Counted from the stretch's first letter, positions 1 through 13,458 are shown. The stretch is DNA of 64,000 nucleotides from Sanderia malayensis (GCA_013076295.1 RQOL01000876.1:4650001-4714000); one strand, 5' to 3'. Numbers and translations: made by a program. Notes: generated by a model not told the origin, from the letters alone.

Positions 1-1229
1 TTCCGTTTTCTCCATTCTTGCCATCGTTTGACGAGGTGTGGAGTGGGGTAAATGTTTTGGGGGCAAAGATAACATCCTCAATGAACTTCAGCATTCCGTG
101 CGCTTGATCAAGCTGAAAGAAATTGGAATTTCAAACACTAGACATAAGAAACTAGTGATAACATCAAACCAAATGAAAAATGCTGCTTAGGAATAAAATG
201 AAGCAGTACATTGCACAGGAAATAAGAAAAACCCTTTAAAAAAATGATCTTTCCTTGCAGTGCTTCTGCCTGTTATAAAGCTGCATTAAACAAAATGAAT
301 CTATGACACAGAGGTTTACCCAAGCTCATGTGGTAGTGCAAACTTTTAAAAGAAAACCTCAATTCTTAAAATATTAAACACCTCACCTTGTATGTGGACA
401 AGTACAACTCAACAAGAAAGAAGCACACTTTGATGGCTAAACAATCATCTACAAAACAAAGAACATGACAAAATATGTATGAAGAGTATTAAGTATTAGT
501 ATTAATTATAGTAAAATCTGTCTGCGCTGGTGATAAATAATGATTAATGCCATATGAATTATGGCAGTATAAAGTATGTTGTGAGTTACCAAGAGGTTCA
601 ATGACTTTGAACAGCTGCTCAAAAATGTTCACAGCTGCCTTGGGCTGCTTCAACTAGACAAAAATTAAAAAAATCAAATGGCTAATGGCAATTTTTAGCA
701 TGGATAAAATCTCCACATGTGATGGCATATTGAAACAACAAAGCAAAGCAAAGGTCTGTCAAGCTCACATTGTAGTGCAAAATTCCTTCATTGTACATCA
801 TAAAACAACGACCAATGTTTCCAAGTTCATCGTTGGAATTCACAGATGACTTACCAAGCTAGAGTGGAAAAAGTAGAATGTCTGTGATGAAAAAAGTCAT
901 TTGATTCGTATTTACTTAAAATTATTGCAGGTACCTAATATTGAATGCTATAACAGACGACATTAGATGGTTTAACATACCTGCTTCTTGGCAGCAGCAA
1001 GTTGCTTTCTGAGTTCATCAGTCTTGCAGCAATTTGACTGATAAAAATCAGCAACCGCTCTGTTCACTAGAACACGTCCATCATTCGATCTTGCATCTGA
1101 CAACTTCTTCAGTAGCTGTATGCACTCTTCAAAGTGCGAATTTCGAAACTCCTGCAAAGCTTTGCTGGCAAGTTGTTTCTCCTGTTCACTGACAGTTGGG
1201 GTGGAGTTTTCTTTACCCTGATCTGTCAT
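1..1229 (-). CDS. CNOT10: CNOT10, CCR4-NOT complex subunit 10 (N-terminal part, runs off the window)
   Basis: CNOT10 is a TPR-type scaffold subunit of the cytoplasmic CCR4-NOT deadenylase complex, which shortens mRNA poly(A) tails. Five minus-strand exons fit together in phase: 972-1229 (starts at ATG 1229-1227, MTDQGKENS, ends KKQ), 769-858, 590-653, 387-436 and 1-112 (open at the window edge). The peptide follows the known family in order: an acidic, low-complexity start, a helix pair around ASKALQEF, an NRAVADFYQSN segment, MMYNEGILHYN, FEQLFKVIEPL and FFLVELYLSTYK, which match the TPR helices of human CNOT10. Introns are 110-275 bases with GT-AG ends. The start is the first ATG of the frame and agrees with the family N-terminus. 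The 3' end lies outside the window, so length and C-terminal TPRs cannot be judged. Family assignment is from remembered similarity. Confidence 0.88.
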
Positions 1230-1641
1230 AGCACTCTGCTGCTAGACAGAAATTCATATGTTGCAATCACTGGAGAAGGGGGCTCTTGCAGTTGCAATGA
1301 AGAGAGAAGCGACTGGTGTGGAGCAACAGAAAAGTCTTTTATGACGTCACAAATCTGTGATGAGCCTAGGTTCAGGTTCCGGAGGTGAGTCGAGCGAGAA
1401 CACCAGTTTGAAAAGACCAAACGAACAATACTGAAAACAACTTACCATAATTTGTACTGTTCATATGTCTATCATCACCTTGAATTGAAATCGGTGGTAA
1501 AATTGTCACTTATTACTTAGAATTCATGGAAAGAACAAAAAAACATGGACGCCACATGCTCATGCATGCTTTGCTGTGGGCAAGAACTTCATGTATGACA
1601 TGACCTTCTTCTTCTTCTTCTACGTCATAGACCGCTAGGGT
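1230..1641. other. CNOT10 upstream region / left flank of the transposon
   Basis: About 410 bases between the CNOT10 start codon and the left target duplication of the transposon. It should contain the CNOT10 promoter, but no TATA box or other site stands out. Short open frames on both strands (about 1226-1420) have no coding character and are read as chance. A short TTC run lies near 1606-1620. Confidence 0.5.
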
Positions 1642-1648
1642 CCGTGGA
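1642..1648. repeat. Left target-site duplication of the 16.5 kb transposon
   Basis: CCGTGGA immediately precedes the left terminus and recurs immediately after the right terminus at 18148-18154. The next base is C on both sides, so an 8-bp reading (CCGTGGAC) shifted by one is also possible. Confidence 0.75.
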
Positions 1649-1694
1649 CAGGTATTTTTATGTACCGAAATTGTTACTCAACACGTGTTGAGTT
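1649..1694 (+). repeat. Left terminal inverted repeat of the KDZ element
   Basis: Begins CAGGTAT. Contains GTACCGAAAT at 1662-1671 and a perfect 16-bp palindrome CTCAACACGTGTTGAG at 1677-1692. The reverse complement of the right end (18103-18147) begins CATGTAT and has GTACC and CTCAACACGTGTTGA at the same spacing. The repeats are diverged, with identity concentrated in these blocks. Confidence 0.75.
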
Positions 1695-1898
1695 TTTAAA
1701 CAACAACAACAATTTTTGATGGACCAACAACAGCAACATTGTATTCACAGCCGCAACCGCAACAACAGTAATGTCACATCATCTGCATGCAGCAGGCAGA
1801 CAAAGGGGGGTTTGTTCCACACTTCCTCGCAGTTCACTCGTCTGGGTCATCAGCTGATCGATTTTTTTGTACCTTTCTGGGAATTTTGACAAGTACCA

Positions 1899-4800
1899 AT
1901 GGCTCCAAAGCAAAATACGCAGCGCTCAGATTACCAAAAGCAAAAAAAAGCTTATTTCAGATCATGTAATAACAAAGCAAAACAGGTAACAATCAAGAAA
2001 ATTGCCCAGAGTAGCTTCGTCATCAAGAACTCAACCATTTTGCAATCGATAAAAACTTGTAATATCTATTGTGCTTATTAACATACTAATTTGTAACCTT
2101 ATCGTAATGCTTTATTACCTATATGGCCGCAAGGCCAAAATATCTGTCCACTTTGTATCAATGAAGAGATCCCCGGCCCCCAGGTCCTTGTTTCACTACT
2201 GGCCTCACTCACTGCCAAAAGACGTTTTCTTTTCTGGGGCATGATTAAATGTTAATGTAAGATCACACAGTTAGGGGTGCACATTTGGGGTGTAATTGAG
2301 CTTAGGAGGTGAGGCACCTCCTGCCCTCCCCAATATTTTTGGAGTTGATATAAACTGGCATTTTTAAATAGAAGTAGGCAATACTAGACCTTTGGTCTTT
2401 CTTAACTAGCACAGATATTCCAACTACAATGAGTCAGGTCAGTTCAGAACATATTTACATCCTCCCAAACAAGATTTAGACATGCACCCCCTGATCACGG
2501 TTTCCTCAAATTTAAGTTTGTCAAGTTGATAGGAAGAATAGACAGGTTTATGTGCATCAAGATTTTTAACTGTGCTAATAGAGCCTGCATTGTAGCTTAT
2601 CACCAGACACATTAGTGCACATAGGCATTGTCATATTTGCATGGTGACCTTTTTGTGAAATGCAGCCAGAAATTCTTAGAATTAACACTTACACTAATAT
2701 TGCCTAACTAATATTGTACTTTATGATAATCCTTTTATCCTTAATTGTGAAAACAGTTTTCAAAACAAGTTTAGAAATTTTGTATTCTGGGCTCCAGAAG
2801 GAGCATATCATTTTCTCTGTGGTAATATTTGTATCAGTTTAATGAATTTATTATCATTGAAAAAATAGCACTATTTGCTATATAAGTTATGATATCAATA
2901 ATGATCTCTATATTTTTTCTGTGTGTTTCCTCTTATGATCTTTGTTGTTATTGGAATATGCTTACAGACGAAATTTATCTGAGATATTTTATATAAATGG
3001 CTTCGAGCAAAATATAATTCAGATATCCTGACACTTAGTTTCAGAAGTGGGTGGAAGATGCCAAGAAGGAGAGGAAGTTTGTCCCTCCTGTTTTATTTAT
3101 GTATGTGCATAATAATGAACTGAAATTTGAAGGTGAGATTTTTTACTTTAAGATTATCATTTTCTTTATTTTTTGGGTATATAAATTCTTTTCAATATGA
3201 TCAATGCCAGAACCGAGGTATGTTTGATGTTTTGGACTTGAAATAACTTACGTTTTAGCATATCTCCAGTATAAAAAATTGAAGATCATTGAACTGGGAA
3301 GGCTTGTTGTGTACCAAAAGCATTCACTGAAAGAAGATATAGAGTATGTAAAATGTCGGCATGACATTTATATTTTATGCATTTTTCTATATCAGGACAT
3401 CCCATGCTTGTTCGTGGTTTCAGGCAAAATTTGCCCGTGCTGAAACCAATTGTTGATACTGCTCTGGTATCTGAATCGAGCTCTAAGGACACTTCTTCAG
3501 ATGAGAAGTCTTCGACAGTCGTGAAACGTGCCGATGCTGATATTAACAAAGCCTGTTTTCAAGACCGATTTTTACGTATGTATTTGAATATGGTAGACAT
3601 TGATCTAAAAATATGCAGCTATTTATTACGTTTTAACATTTTCACGCCAGATTAGCAACAGGTGTTTTGCTTGTACTAACAAGTTCTTAAGTAATGATAG
3701 CCTGCAGGTCAATTTCTAAAAATGTTGTAATGTTTATTGTAATATGATTTTTTATATTACTGCCAATATTTAAAGGACATGGTGTTAAAGCTGTTAACAT
3801 GGATCATTTGCGGCAATGTATAACAAACATCGCAACTGATTCCAGACACATACAGTACTTTTGGCAGGACATTAGCAACATACCTTTTTGGTGGCCATCC
3901 GATGTTCCTTTCATTTCACCCAACAGACGTCCTGCTCATGGTAGGCGTTACACAAAAACACTTCTCGTTTAATTTTGTTATGTTTTTACCGCAGTTATAT
4001 TTTTACATTTTAAAATATTTTTTTCAGGTGATTATCTAAAGCCATGTCAGATAATGAAAATTGGGAGATCTTTACGGCAGTACATTCTTTTGGGCAGGTA
4101 TATATATTTTCCACTTGCTTATATCTAATCATATAATCTTCATATTCTATATTAGATAGCCTTGTATAGAAAATGGTTCATTTGAAATAAACATTTAACA
4201 TTTGTAATGTGTATATCTATTGTTATGGGAAATGAAGACGCCATTTGATGTTTACTAACCTTTCATATGAGATATAATGAATTCTTTGGTCTCAAAAGTT
4301 CTCCCTTATGTGATTCTGATTCGTGCATTTTTTACGAAGCTCCGAAAATGGGAATGTAAACAGAGAAGCAGTACATGAAGATGATACCGAAAATGTCGAA
4401 AGCAATGGAGATTATGCTGATAGGATACTTGTGAGCCTGACGACAGCGAAAACGATGATGTCATGGATGCTTCTCACAATATCATCGAGGAAGAATGCAG
4501 TTATATAGAGGATGAGGATGGGACAAAAAATATGCAAGGTTTTTTAAATGATATTTATTTCACATTGGGATGCAGTTGAAGTAAATTTCTAATTATTTTG
4601 AGTGAGACTATTGCACATAAAGTTAATGTTCAACTCTCGGGTAGCCTTTTCAAGCAGATTGTTCAAGCAATTTCAAAAGATAGTAATTGCGCAAGTGTTA
4701 TTCAGAAATTTGTTTCGTCCATTGCTTTATTTCTATCCATATGATATTTTGTTCTAGAGTGAAGATGTAGTAGAATCAGATGACACGTTACAGCAGCAAA

Positions 4801-7800
4801 GAGTTTCGTATTCAGCGCATGAAGCTTCAAAACCTGTATGTGTCAGTATGTTACATACATGCAACATCATGCTGATTTATACTAAATTATATATTGTTAC
4901 CACCAAATGGCAAACCAGAAAATACGTTTCTTACATATCAAGTTTTTAACTTTCTTACTTTCCAGTCGTATTTCCTTGTAAAACATATCTGTTCCTAGGA
5001 GATAATTTAATTTATTTGTTCTTAAGGCGCAAAGTCCTTAAGCATTATACTAAGGTTTTGGTTCTTCTTTCCATTAAAGTTTGGTGATTTATTTACAGAA
5101 TGTTACAGACTTAACTTCCCCAAACGCTGGTTGCCGAGCAGGAGTAGACCGATTGGTATAAGACATGCTTTACTTTCACCAGCTTTATTGCTTTTGATGC
5201 TCAATATATTTTGAAGTTTTCTTAAGTTTTCTTACTTTTTACCTTGATTGCAAACACATATGTTTTAGGTGAAATTGCAAAACTAATTACAGTGAATTAA
5301 TTTCTAGTAACATTGAAACGTAGCTGCAAACTTTCTTTCTTCACACAGGCTTCTAGTTGCAAAGACGTATTGACATCCCTTGCGCATTGTAAGTCATGGC
5401 AATCATTTCTGACAATGGCCGAAAATCAGGGAGATGTTCATCAGGAAATTCTTGCCTGTGTAGCTGGCATGAAACATGAATTTACAATTGAAGATTTGCC
5501 TGCTAGAGTAAAGAATATTGATAGCAGGTTTGTGTACGATGAAATTTGGCATGATGTTTGATTTCTTCTCCCGCAACTTGATAATCAGTCATTGTCCAAA
5601 ACAACAACTTCACTTTACAATTGCCTGTTTGGTTCAAAAATTATTTAACTGTTTCGCTCTGTTAGAGAAATGAGCCAACAATGAATAAAAGAATCTCCTT
5701 TTACAGATGTACGAAAATGAAGAATTTGCCATCAGGCAAGTGCCCAATTCGAACAACTGGAGATGGAAATTGCCTGTACAATTCTATTGGAATTTCGCTC
5801 TTTGGCACAGAAAATGTCGCACCAATCCTGAGGCTTGCTAGTGTTCTAGCTGGAATAAGTCACATCGATCACTTTGTTGATAGTGTGAGTCAGTACATTT
5901 CATTTTTTGTATTTAAAATGCTGCACCTTGTGGAAAATTTGCTCGAGATATTCTCAATACCAACAGTACTAACCAATCAATTAATCAGGTCCTCAAAATA
6001 AAACCGATCATTTAACTTGTATTAATTGAAATGTCTTACTTCAGCCGACCAGAAGCTTTTATTAGGTTGTACAAATAGAATGCAATTTACAAATATTTAA
6101 CTAACTCTCAAAACAGTATGCACCAGGACTTACCTCGATGGCCGATACTGTACAGTTCATTTGGTCAACGACAACACAGGAGGTTCTGCAATTGGTGTTA
6201 TCAAGGCAGTACAACGATTACCACCAGATGCTTAAGGACGCGGTGAAAGCAGAAATAATGGAAACTGCAAAGGAGAAGTCATATTCGGGTAAATATAAAA
6301 AGGCGATGCTTTGTCATCATATGTTTATCATTTCTATGGTACCCTTCAACATGTTGGGACCTTATAGGCAGTAAAGTCGTTTCTTAACAACAGTTGTTTC
6401 ATTAGAACATTGATACAGTGTCTCTGTGGTCGAATTTGTCACATAGCGATGTTCCGTGTTGAGGGTACCGAAATGGTACCCTTCAACATGTTGGGACCTT
6501 ATAGCAGTAAACTCGTTTCTTAACAACAGTTGTTTCATTAGAACATTGATACAGTGTCTCTGTGGTCGAATTTGTCACATAGCGATTCCGTGTTGAGGGT
6601 ACCGAAATGGTACCCTTCAACATGTTGGGACCTTATACGCAGTAAACTCGTTTCTTAACAACAGTTGTTTCATTAGAACATTGATACAGTGTCTCTGTGG
6701 TCGAATTTGTCACATAGCGATGTTCCGTGTTGAGGGTACCGAAATGGTACCCTTCAACATGTTGGGACCTTATACGCAGTAAACTCGTTTCTTAACAACA
6801 GTTGTTTCATTAGAACATTGATACAGTGTCTCTGTGGTCGAATTTTATACATCCGTGTTGAGGGTACCGAATGATGGTACCCTTCAACATGTTGGGACCT
6901 TATACGCAGTAAACTCGTTTCTTAACAACAGTTGTTTCATTAGAACATTGATACAGTGTCTCTGTGGTCGAATTTGTCACATAGCGATATTCCGTGTTGA
7001 GGGTACCGAAATGGTACCCTTCAACATGTTGGGACCTTATAGGCAGTAAAGTCGTTTCTTAACAACAGTTGTTTCATTAGAACATCGATACAGTGTCTCT
7101 GTGGTCGAATTTGTCACATAGCGATATTCCGTGTTGAGGGTACCGAAATGGTACCCTTCAACATGTTGGGACCTTATACGCAGTAAAGTCGTTTCTTAAC
7201 AACAGTTGTTTCATTAGAACATTGATACAGTGTCTCTGTGGTCGAATTTGTCACATAGCGATATTCCGTGTTGAGGGTACCGAAATGGTACCCTTCAACA
7301 TGTTGGGACCTTATACGCAGTAAACTCGTTTCTTAACAACAGTTGTTTCATTAGAACATTGATACAGTGTCTCTGTGGTCGAATTTGTCACATAGCGATA
7401 TTCCGTGTTGAGGGTACCGAAATGGTACCCTTCAACATGTTGGGACCTTATACGCAGTAAACTCGTTTCTTAACAACAGTTGTTTCATTAGAACATTGAT
7501 ACAGTGTCTCTGTGGTCGAATTTGTCACATAGCGATTCCGTGTTGAGGGTACCGAAATGGTACCCTTCAACATGTTGGGACCTTATACGCAGTAAAGTCG
7601 TTTCTTAACAACAGTTGTTTCATTAGAACATTGATACAGTGTCTCTGTGGTCGAATTTGTCACATAGCGATATTCCGTGTTGAGGGTACCGAAATGGTAC
7701 CCTTCAACATGTTGGGACCTTATACGCAGTAAAGTCGTTTCTTAACAACAGTTGTTTCATTAGAACATTGATACAGTGTCTCTGTGGTCGAATTTGTCAC

Positions 7801-10800
7801 ATAGCGATATTCCGTGTTGAGGGTACCGAAATGGTACCCTTCAACATGTTGGGACCTTATACGCAGTAAACTCGTTTCTTAACAACAGTTGTTTCATTAG
7901 AACATTGATACAGTGTCTCTGTGGTCGAATTTGTCACATAGCGATATTCCGTGTTGAGGGTACCGAAATGGTACCCTTCAACATGTTGGGACCTTATACG
8001 CAGTAAAGTTTCTTAACAACAGTTGTTTCATTAGAACATTGATACAGTGTCTCTGTGGTCGAATTTGTCACATAGCGATATTCCGTGTTGAGGGTACCGA
8101 AATGGTACCCTTCAACATGTTGGGACCTTATACGCAGTAAACTCGTTTCTTAACAACAGTTGTTTCATTAGAACATTGATACAGTGTCTCTGTGGTCGAA
8201 TTTGTCACATAGCGATATTCCGTGTTGAGGGTACCGAAATGGTACCCTTCAACATGTTGGGACCTTATACGCAGTAAACTCGTTTCTTAACAACAGTTGT
8301 TTCATTAGAACATTGATACAGTGTCTCTGTGGTCGAATTTGTCACATAGCGATATTCCGTGTTGAGGGTACCGAAATGGTACCCTTCAACATGTTGGGAC
8401 CTTATACGCAGTAAAGTCGTTTCTTAACAACAGTTGTTTCATTAGAACGATACAGTGTCTCTGTGGTCGAATTTGTCACATAGCGATATTCCGTGTTGAG
8501 GGTACCGAAATGGTACCCTTCAACATGTTGGGACCTTATACGCAGTAAAGTCGTTTCTTAACAACAGTTGTTTCATTAGAACATTGATACAGTGTCTCTG
8601 TGGTCGAATTTGTCACATAGCGATATTCCGTGTTGAGGGTACCGAAATGGTACCCTTCAACATGTTGGGACCTTATACGCAGTAAAGTCGTTTCTTAACA
8701 ACAGTTGTTTCATTAGAACATTGATACAGTGCTCTGTGGTCGAATTTGTCACATAGCGATATTCCGTGTTGAGGGTACCGAAATGGTACCCTTCAACATG
8801 TTGGGACCTTATACGCAGTAAAGTCGTTTCTTAACAACAGTTGTTTCATTAGAACATTGATACAGTGTCTCTGTGGTCGAATTTGTCACATAGCGATATT
8901 CCGTGTTGAGGGTACCGAAATGGTACCCTTCAACATGTTGGGACCTTATACGCAGTAAAGTCGTTTCTTAACAACAGTTGTTTCATTAGAACATTGATAC
9001 AGTGTCTCTGTGGTCGAATTTGTCACATAGCGATATTCCGTGTTGAGGGTACCGAAATGGTACCCTTCAACATGTTGGGACCTTATACGCAGTAAAGTCG
9101 TTTCTTAACAACAGTTGTTTCATTAGAACATTGATACAGTGTCTCTGTGGTCGAATTTGTCACATAGCGATATTCCGTGTTGAGGGTACCGAAATGGTAC
9201 CCTTCAACATGTTGGGACCTTATACGCAGTAAAGTCGTTTCTTAACAACAGTTGTTTCATTAGAACATTGATACAGTGTCTCTGTGGTCGAATTTGTCAC
9301 ATAGCGATGTTCCGTGTTGAGGGTACCGAAATGGTACCCTTCAACATGTTGGGACCTTATACGCAGTAAAGTCGTTTCTTAACAACAGTTGTTTCATTAG
9401 AACATTGATACAGTGTCTCTGTGGTCGAATTTGTCACATAGCGATATTCCGTGTTGAGGGTACCGAAATGGTACCCTTCAACATGTTGGGACCTTATACG
9501 CAGTAAAGTCGTTTCTTAACAACAGTTGTTTCATTAGAACATTGATACAGTGTCTCTGTGGTCGAATTTGTCACATACGATATTCCGTGTTGAGGGTACC
9601 GAAATGGTACCCTTCAACATGTTGGGACCTTATACGCAGTAAAGTCGTTTCTTAACAACAGTTGTTTCATTAGAACATTGATACAGTGTCTCTGTGGTCG
9701 AATTTGTCACATAGCGATATTCCGTGTTGAGGGTACGAAATGGTACCCTTCAACATGTTGGACCTTATAGCAGTTTTCTTAACAACATTGTTTCATTAGA
9801 ACATTGATACAGTGTCTCTGTTGTCACGATATTTGTCGTACGTGTTGAGGGTACCGAAATGGTACCCTTCAACATGTTGGGGACCTTATAGGCAGTAAAG
9901 TCGTTTCTTAACAACAGTTGTTTCATTAGAACATCGATACAGTGTCTCTGTGGTCGAATTTGTCACATACCGATATTCCGTGTTGAGGGTACCGCGAAAT
10001 GGTACCCTTTCAAATGTTGGGACCTTGACCTATACGCAGTAAAGTCGTTTCTTAACAACAGTTGTTTCATTAGAACATTGATACAGTGTCTCTGTGGTCG
10101 AATTTGTCACATAGCGATTCCGTGTTGAGGGTACCGAAATGGTACCCTTCAACATGTTGGGACCTTATACGCAGTAAACTCGTTTCTTAACAACAGTTGT
10201 TTCATTAGAACATTGATACAGTGTCTCTGTGGCCGAATTTGTCACATAGCGATATTCCGTGTTGAGGGTACCGAAATGGTACCCTTCAACATGTTGGGAC
10301 CTTATACGCAGTAAACTCGTTTCTTAACAACAGTTGTTTCATTAGAACATGATACAGTGTCTCTGTGGTCGAATTTGTCACATAGCGATATTCCGTGTTG
10401 AGGGTACCGAAATGGTACCCTTCAACATGTTGATGTTGATAATTCTCAAAAAGTGTATCGTAGAATTTGTTTTGCCTGTTGTATATGAGAAATTTTGAAT
10501 AATACAAACTTACCGAATGTTGTTCTTTTCCTAACTATGACAGCGCCAGACATGTACCTTGGTGTGCTCGGCAAACACTAATTTTCCTTGGTGACTGGTC
10601 TGTGGTTTTATAAAATTATGTATGCTCCAGGGACACGATGCTCTCTACAACTCAACTCATGCTTCACGCGGTAATGCCACACGGGAATAATATCAGTTTG
10701 GAATGCCAACGAAAGCAGATAATCTATTTTTTTTCCTTGCAGGTTACTTGCAGATTAGTTTATTTGCACTGCTCTGGTGGAAACTATTCGCCTTGATAAC

Positions 10801-13268
10801 CAAGACAACATAGAATTTTATTCTGGATTAATTCCACCTTGTCTTTGTCAACCTTCTTTGGATGTGAAATGCCATGTTTTTTTTGTCAAGTCTGCACGAA
10901 CGAATGTGTTCAATCATTTTGTGCCGTTGCTGGCATGTCGAGGTTAGATTTCACATGGTCTTTAATTGAGAGCGTCAGTCATCTTTACATTTAATGATTC
11001 TGCTGATTAATGCCACTAACCAAAATATTTTAGCTACAAGATTGCAAAAGAAGAGATCGGGGCAAAATGAACACACTCTGGGTGAACCAACAAAAGAGAG
11101 ATTTTGTGCTGGTTTGAAGAAACTTGGTTGCATTTGTACAAAGAATTGTGCTCCTTGGGTGCAGTGTACAAGATGCAAACTTTATTATCATGATTGTTGC
11201 GCGGGTGTCAAAGCTACAAACAACATGGAAGCATCAAATTTTCTTTGTTGCGCTGACTTAACTGCCAGGACATCATACACGGACCCTAACTTTGTTGGGA
11301 AAGAGCTAGTTAAATGGAGGCATGTTAACTTTTTGCGATCTTCTGAAGGTTCTTAATCTTTTTAAAAATGCCTCAGCAAAATAAGAGCGAAAATAAATTA
11401 ATAATAACAATACCCTCTTGCTTTTCAGGCTTTTCCAATGGCCAATCAAAACCGGCGAACACCATCAAAGAATGCATGAATGCAATGCCGTGGATATAAA
11501 CATGTTTGTTTTTTCAATTATATTGGTATGTAACATCTGCAGGGATGGTATAGGTACGGAAGTAAAACATTTAAATAATGATCTATCTTCTTTAATTACA
11601 TGCTATATGTACATTATTTTTCATTACTTTTTTACGTTAGGTAAATTTTAATTTAATTATCGTCATTGTTGTCAAAACAACCATTACTTTCCTGCAGACA
11701 CATCCAACAAGGATCGATCGTGTCTTCATTGCTGATCATCTTCTTTGGCAAAGAATTGCTAAGTGTGAAACACCTGTGCAAATGCTCCAGCAACATAGAC
11801 GAGTGTTCCCACATGAACATATTTTGCAGAAAGACCTTTTGATTTTTGCTTGCAACATCAGGTTATAACTCCTTTCGCTCAACTTCCCTTTTCAGGGTCT
11901 ACCTACCTCAAAAGGGGGGATTTACTCCTTGGTAGTATACAACAATAATAATTTCAAATGCAATCTCTCCAAGAAGCGATATACTGTTATCTAGACTTCA
12001 AATACGTGTGTCATTAAAGGAAGTTGTCAACTACCATCAGTAGCTGTTTGAAGTTTGTACTCTGTTTTAATGTCTTTTATACCAATTTTCCATCTAGTGA
12101 AAAGTGGCACTGGGTTTCAGTCGCAATCTCATTGAAGAACGATGGTTGGTAAGCAACGCACTTATCATTCTCTTAGCGGAAATATACCACAAAAGCCGAT
12201 AGCTACCCAATTGAGCTGGGAATTTGGTTGACATAGGTTATGGTTTACGCTTAGTACAAACAAATGGTAAGTAAACTCTTGCATACATTGTGTGTATGTT
12301 CCAACTTTGTAAAGAGAAAGCTCTGCACTTTCTACAGGGTTGCTGTCTTGGATTCACTTGGCTGTCAATCCAGTAATGATGCCATTGCTGATACGTTTGT
12401 CAAGTACGTTGCAGCACTTAGGCAAACAGAGCACGACAAACCAGTGCCAAAGCTAAAGATCATTAATTCGATGGTAAGTACCAAAAATTGCAATGTATAT
12501 GGAAAGAAATCTATGGAGCACAATTTGCAAAAGATTGACACAATTGGTAAAAAGAAGCACAATTTCACACCATGATAAAATTTATATATCTATGGAAAGA
12601 CAATGTTACTTCAAGCTATTGACGCCGTCAAGAGTAAAACTCCGGGCGCTCACAATGTATAGCTTCATACAAAATTTGAAATACATGTAATCTAATTTGG
12701 TTATGTCATATTTCAAAGTTGAAGCAATGACATATGACATAACATAGTTCCATTACTAAACAGAATAACTATTGATACTTCCGCCACCTACACGCTTGAA
12801 TGTAGCCAAGTAATGATGACTACAATCAAGTATAATTATTTGATTGTTGTATCATGATTTGGCACGGGCAGGGGCCAAGCATACTCTTAAAATTTACTAA
12901 ACTTGTAACAATCAGCAGCCCATTAAAATAACAATATTACATACACTTCAGGTTCCAAAGCAACAAAATGGATTAGACTGTGGCCTAATTACACTGCACA
13001 ACATAAAATGTCTTGCACGAAACGTAAGTCTTGATAATATTATGATAGCTTGAGAAATTTAAACACTCGTACCTTCAATATGCAGCTAGAAATACTATGA
13101 ATGTAGCATGATATTCTGATAAAAATGATAATAAAATGATTATGTGAATCCTATTACTCCTGACAGGAATTCAAAGTTACTGAACAAGGGGTAGAAGTTG
13201 ATGGTGATTTCAGGGTTGCTGATTCAAAAAGAATTGAATTAATCAGTAAAATATACCAGCTGCAGTAG
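1899..13268 (+). CDS. Transposon-encoded OTU-like / zinc finger / Ulp1-type (C48) protease protein, probably degraded
   Basis: Roughly 21 exons read in phase: 1899-1985, 3045-3132, 3396-3575, 3776-3940, 4028-4097, 4340-4538, 4758-4835, 5099-5155, 5349-5527, 5707-5884, 6117-6288, about 10631-10672, about 10743-10941 (possibly split), 11034-11348, about 11430-11526, 11698-11861, 12098-12148, 12338-12473, 12952-13023 and 13167-13268 (TAG). An early segment has FWWPSDVPF. Exon 5707 carries an OTU-like active-site box, TTGDGNCLYNSIGISLFG (D and C of the catalytic centre), and the NHFVPLL-type end of that domain lies near 10900. A Cys/His cluster (CICTKNCAPWVQC, CKLYYHDCC) looks like a PHD-like finger. 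The C-terminal part is a C48 protease with His in KWHWVSV, Asp in VLDSLG, Gln in VPKQQNG and Cys in LDCG. It may cut ubiquitin or SUMO conjugates; that is inference. Apparent frameshifts occur in exons 4340, 10743 and 11430, the last followed by an in-frame stop. Confidence 0.6.
6336..10433. repeat. Intronic minisatellite, about 30 units of about 137 bp, with a terminus-like dyad in each unit
   Basis: The core ATGGTACCCTTCAACATG starts at 6336 and recurs about 31 times, to 10412, usually 134-137 bases apart. Units are nearly identical. They differ mainly by small indels (TATACGC against TATAGGC, AAAGTCG against AAACTCG) and two degenerate units near 9740-10020. Each unit holds an inverted pair, GTTGAGGGTACC and GGTACCCTTCAAC, around a five-base GAAAT spacer. 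The array lies between exon 6117-6288 and the next exon near 10631. Short ORFs inside it are by-products of the repeat. Confidence 0.95.
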
Positions 13269-13458
13269 GAGTCAAGTAAGGTATGAATCATAGAGTTAAA
13301 GTGAATGGATATTTTTGGTAGTTCGAAAGTCTCCCAAGTAGTTTTTCATCTCTACTTGGGAGGCTTTCTATATATAAACATTGCCAAGTAGAAATCACAA
13401 ACGCACTATAAAATATGGCAGCTTCACTCACCAGCAACAGCAAACTTTGGTTATTCAT
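13269..13458. other. Gap between convergent transposon genes with a strong hairpin at 13325-13368
   Basis: The 190 bases between the two stop codons contain a 17-bp stem (13325-13341 paired with 13352-13368, one G-U type mismatch) around a 10-base loop. The stem core CTCCCAAGTAG is self-complementary across the loop. It may mark the shared 3' end of both transcripts. No AATAAA was seen on either strand in the gap. Confidence 0.6.

Noticed and set aside
4656..4735. A candidate exon between 4340-4538 and 4758-4835 (IVQAISKDSNCASVIQKFV)
   Set aside because: A plausible acceptor exists, but no donor gives consistent phase; kept out of the gene model.
6138..7049. Frames ending MVPFNMLGPYRQ
   Set aside because: The shared ends are minisatellite sequence read past a true exon's splice donor at 6288.
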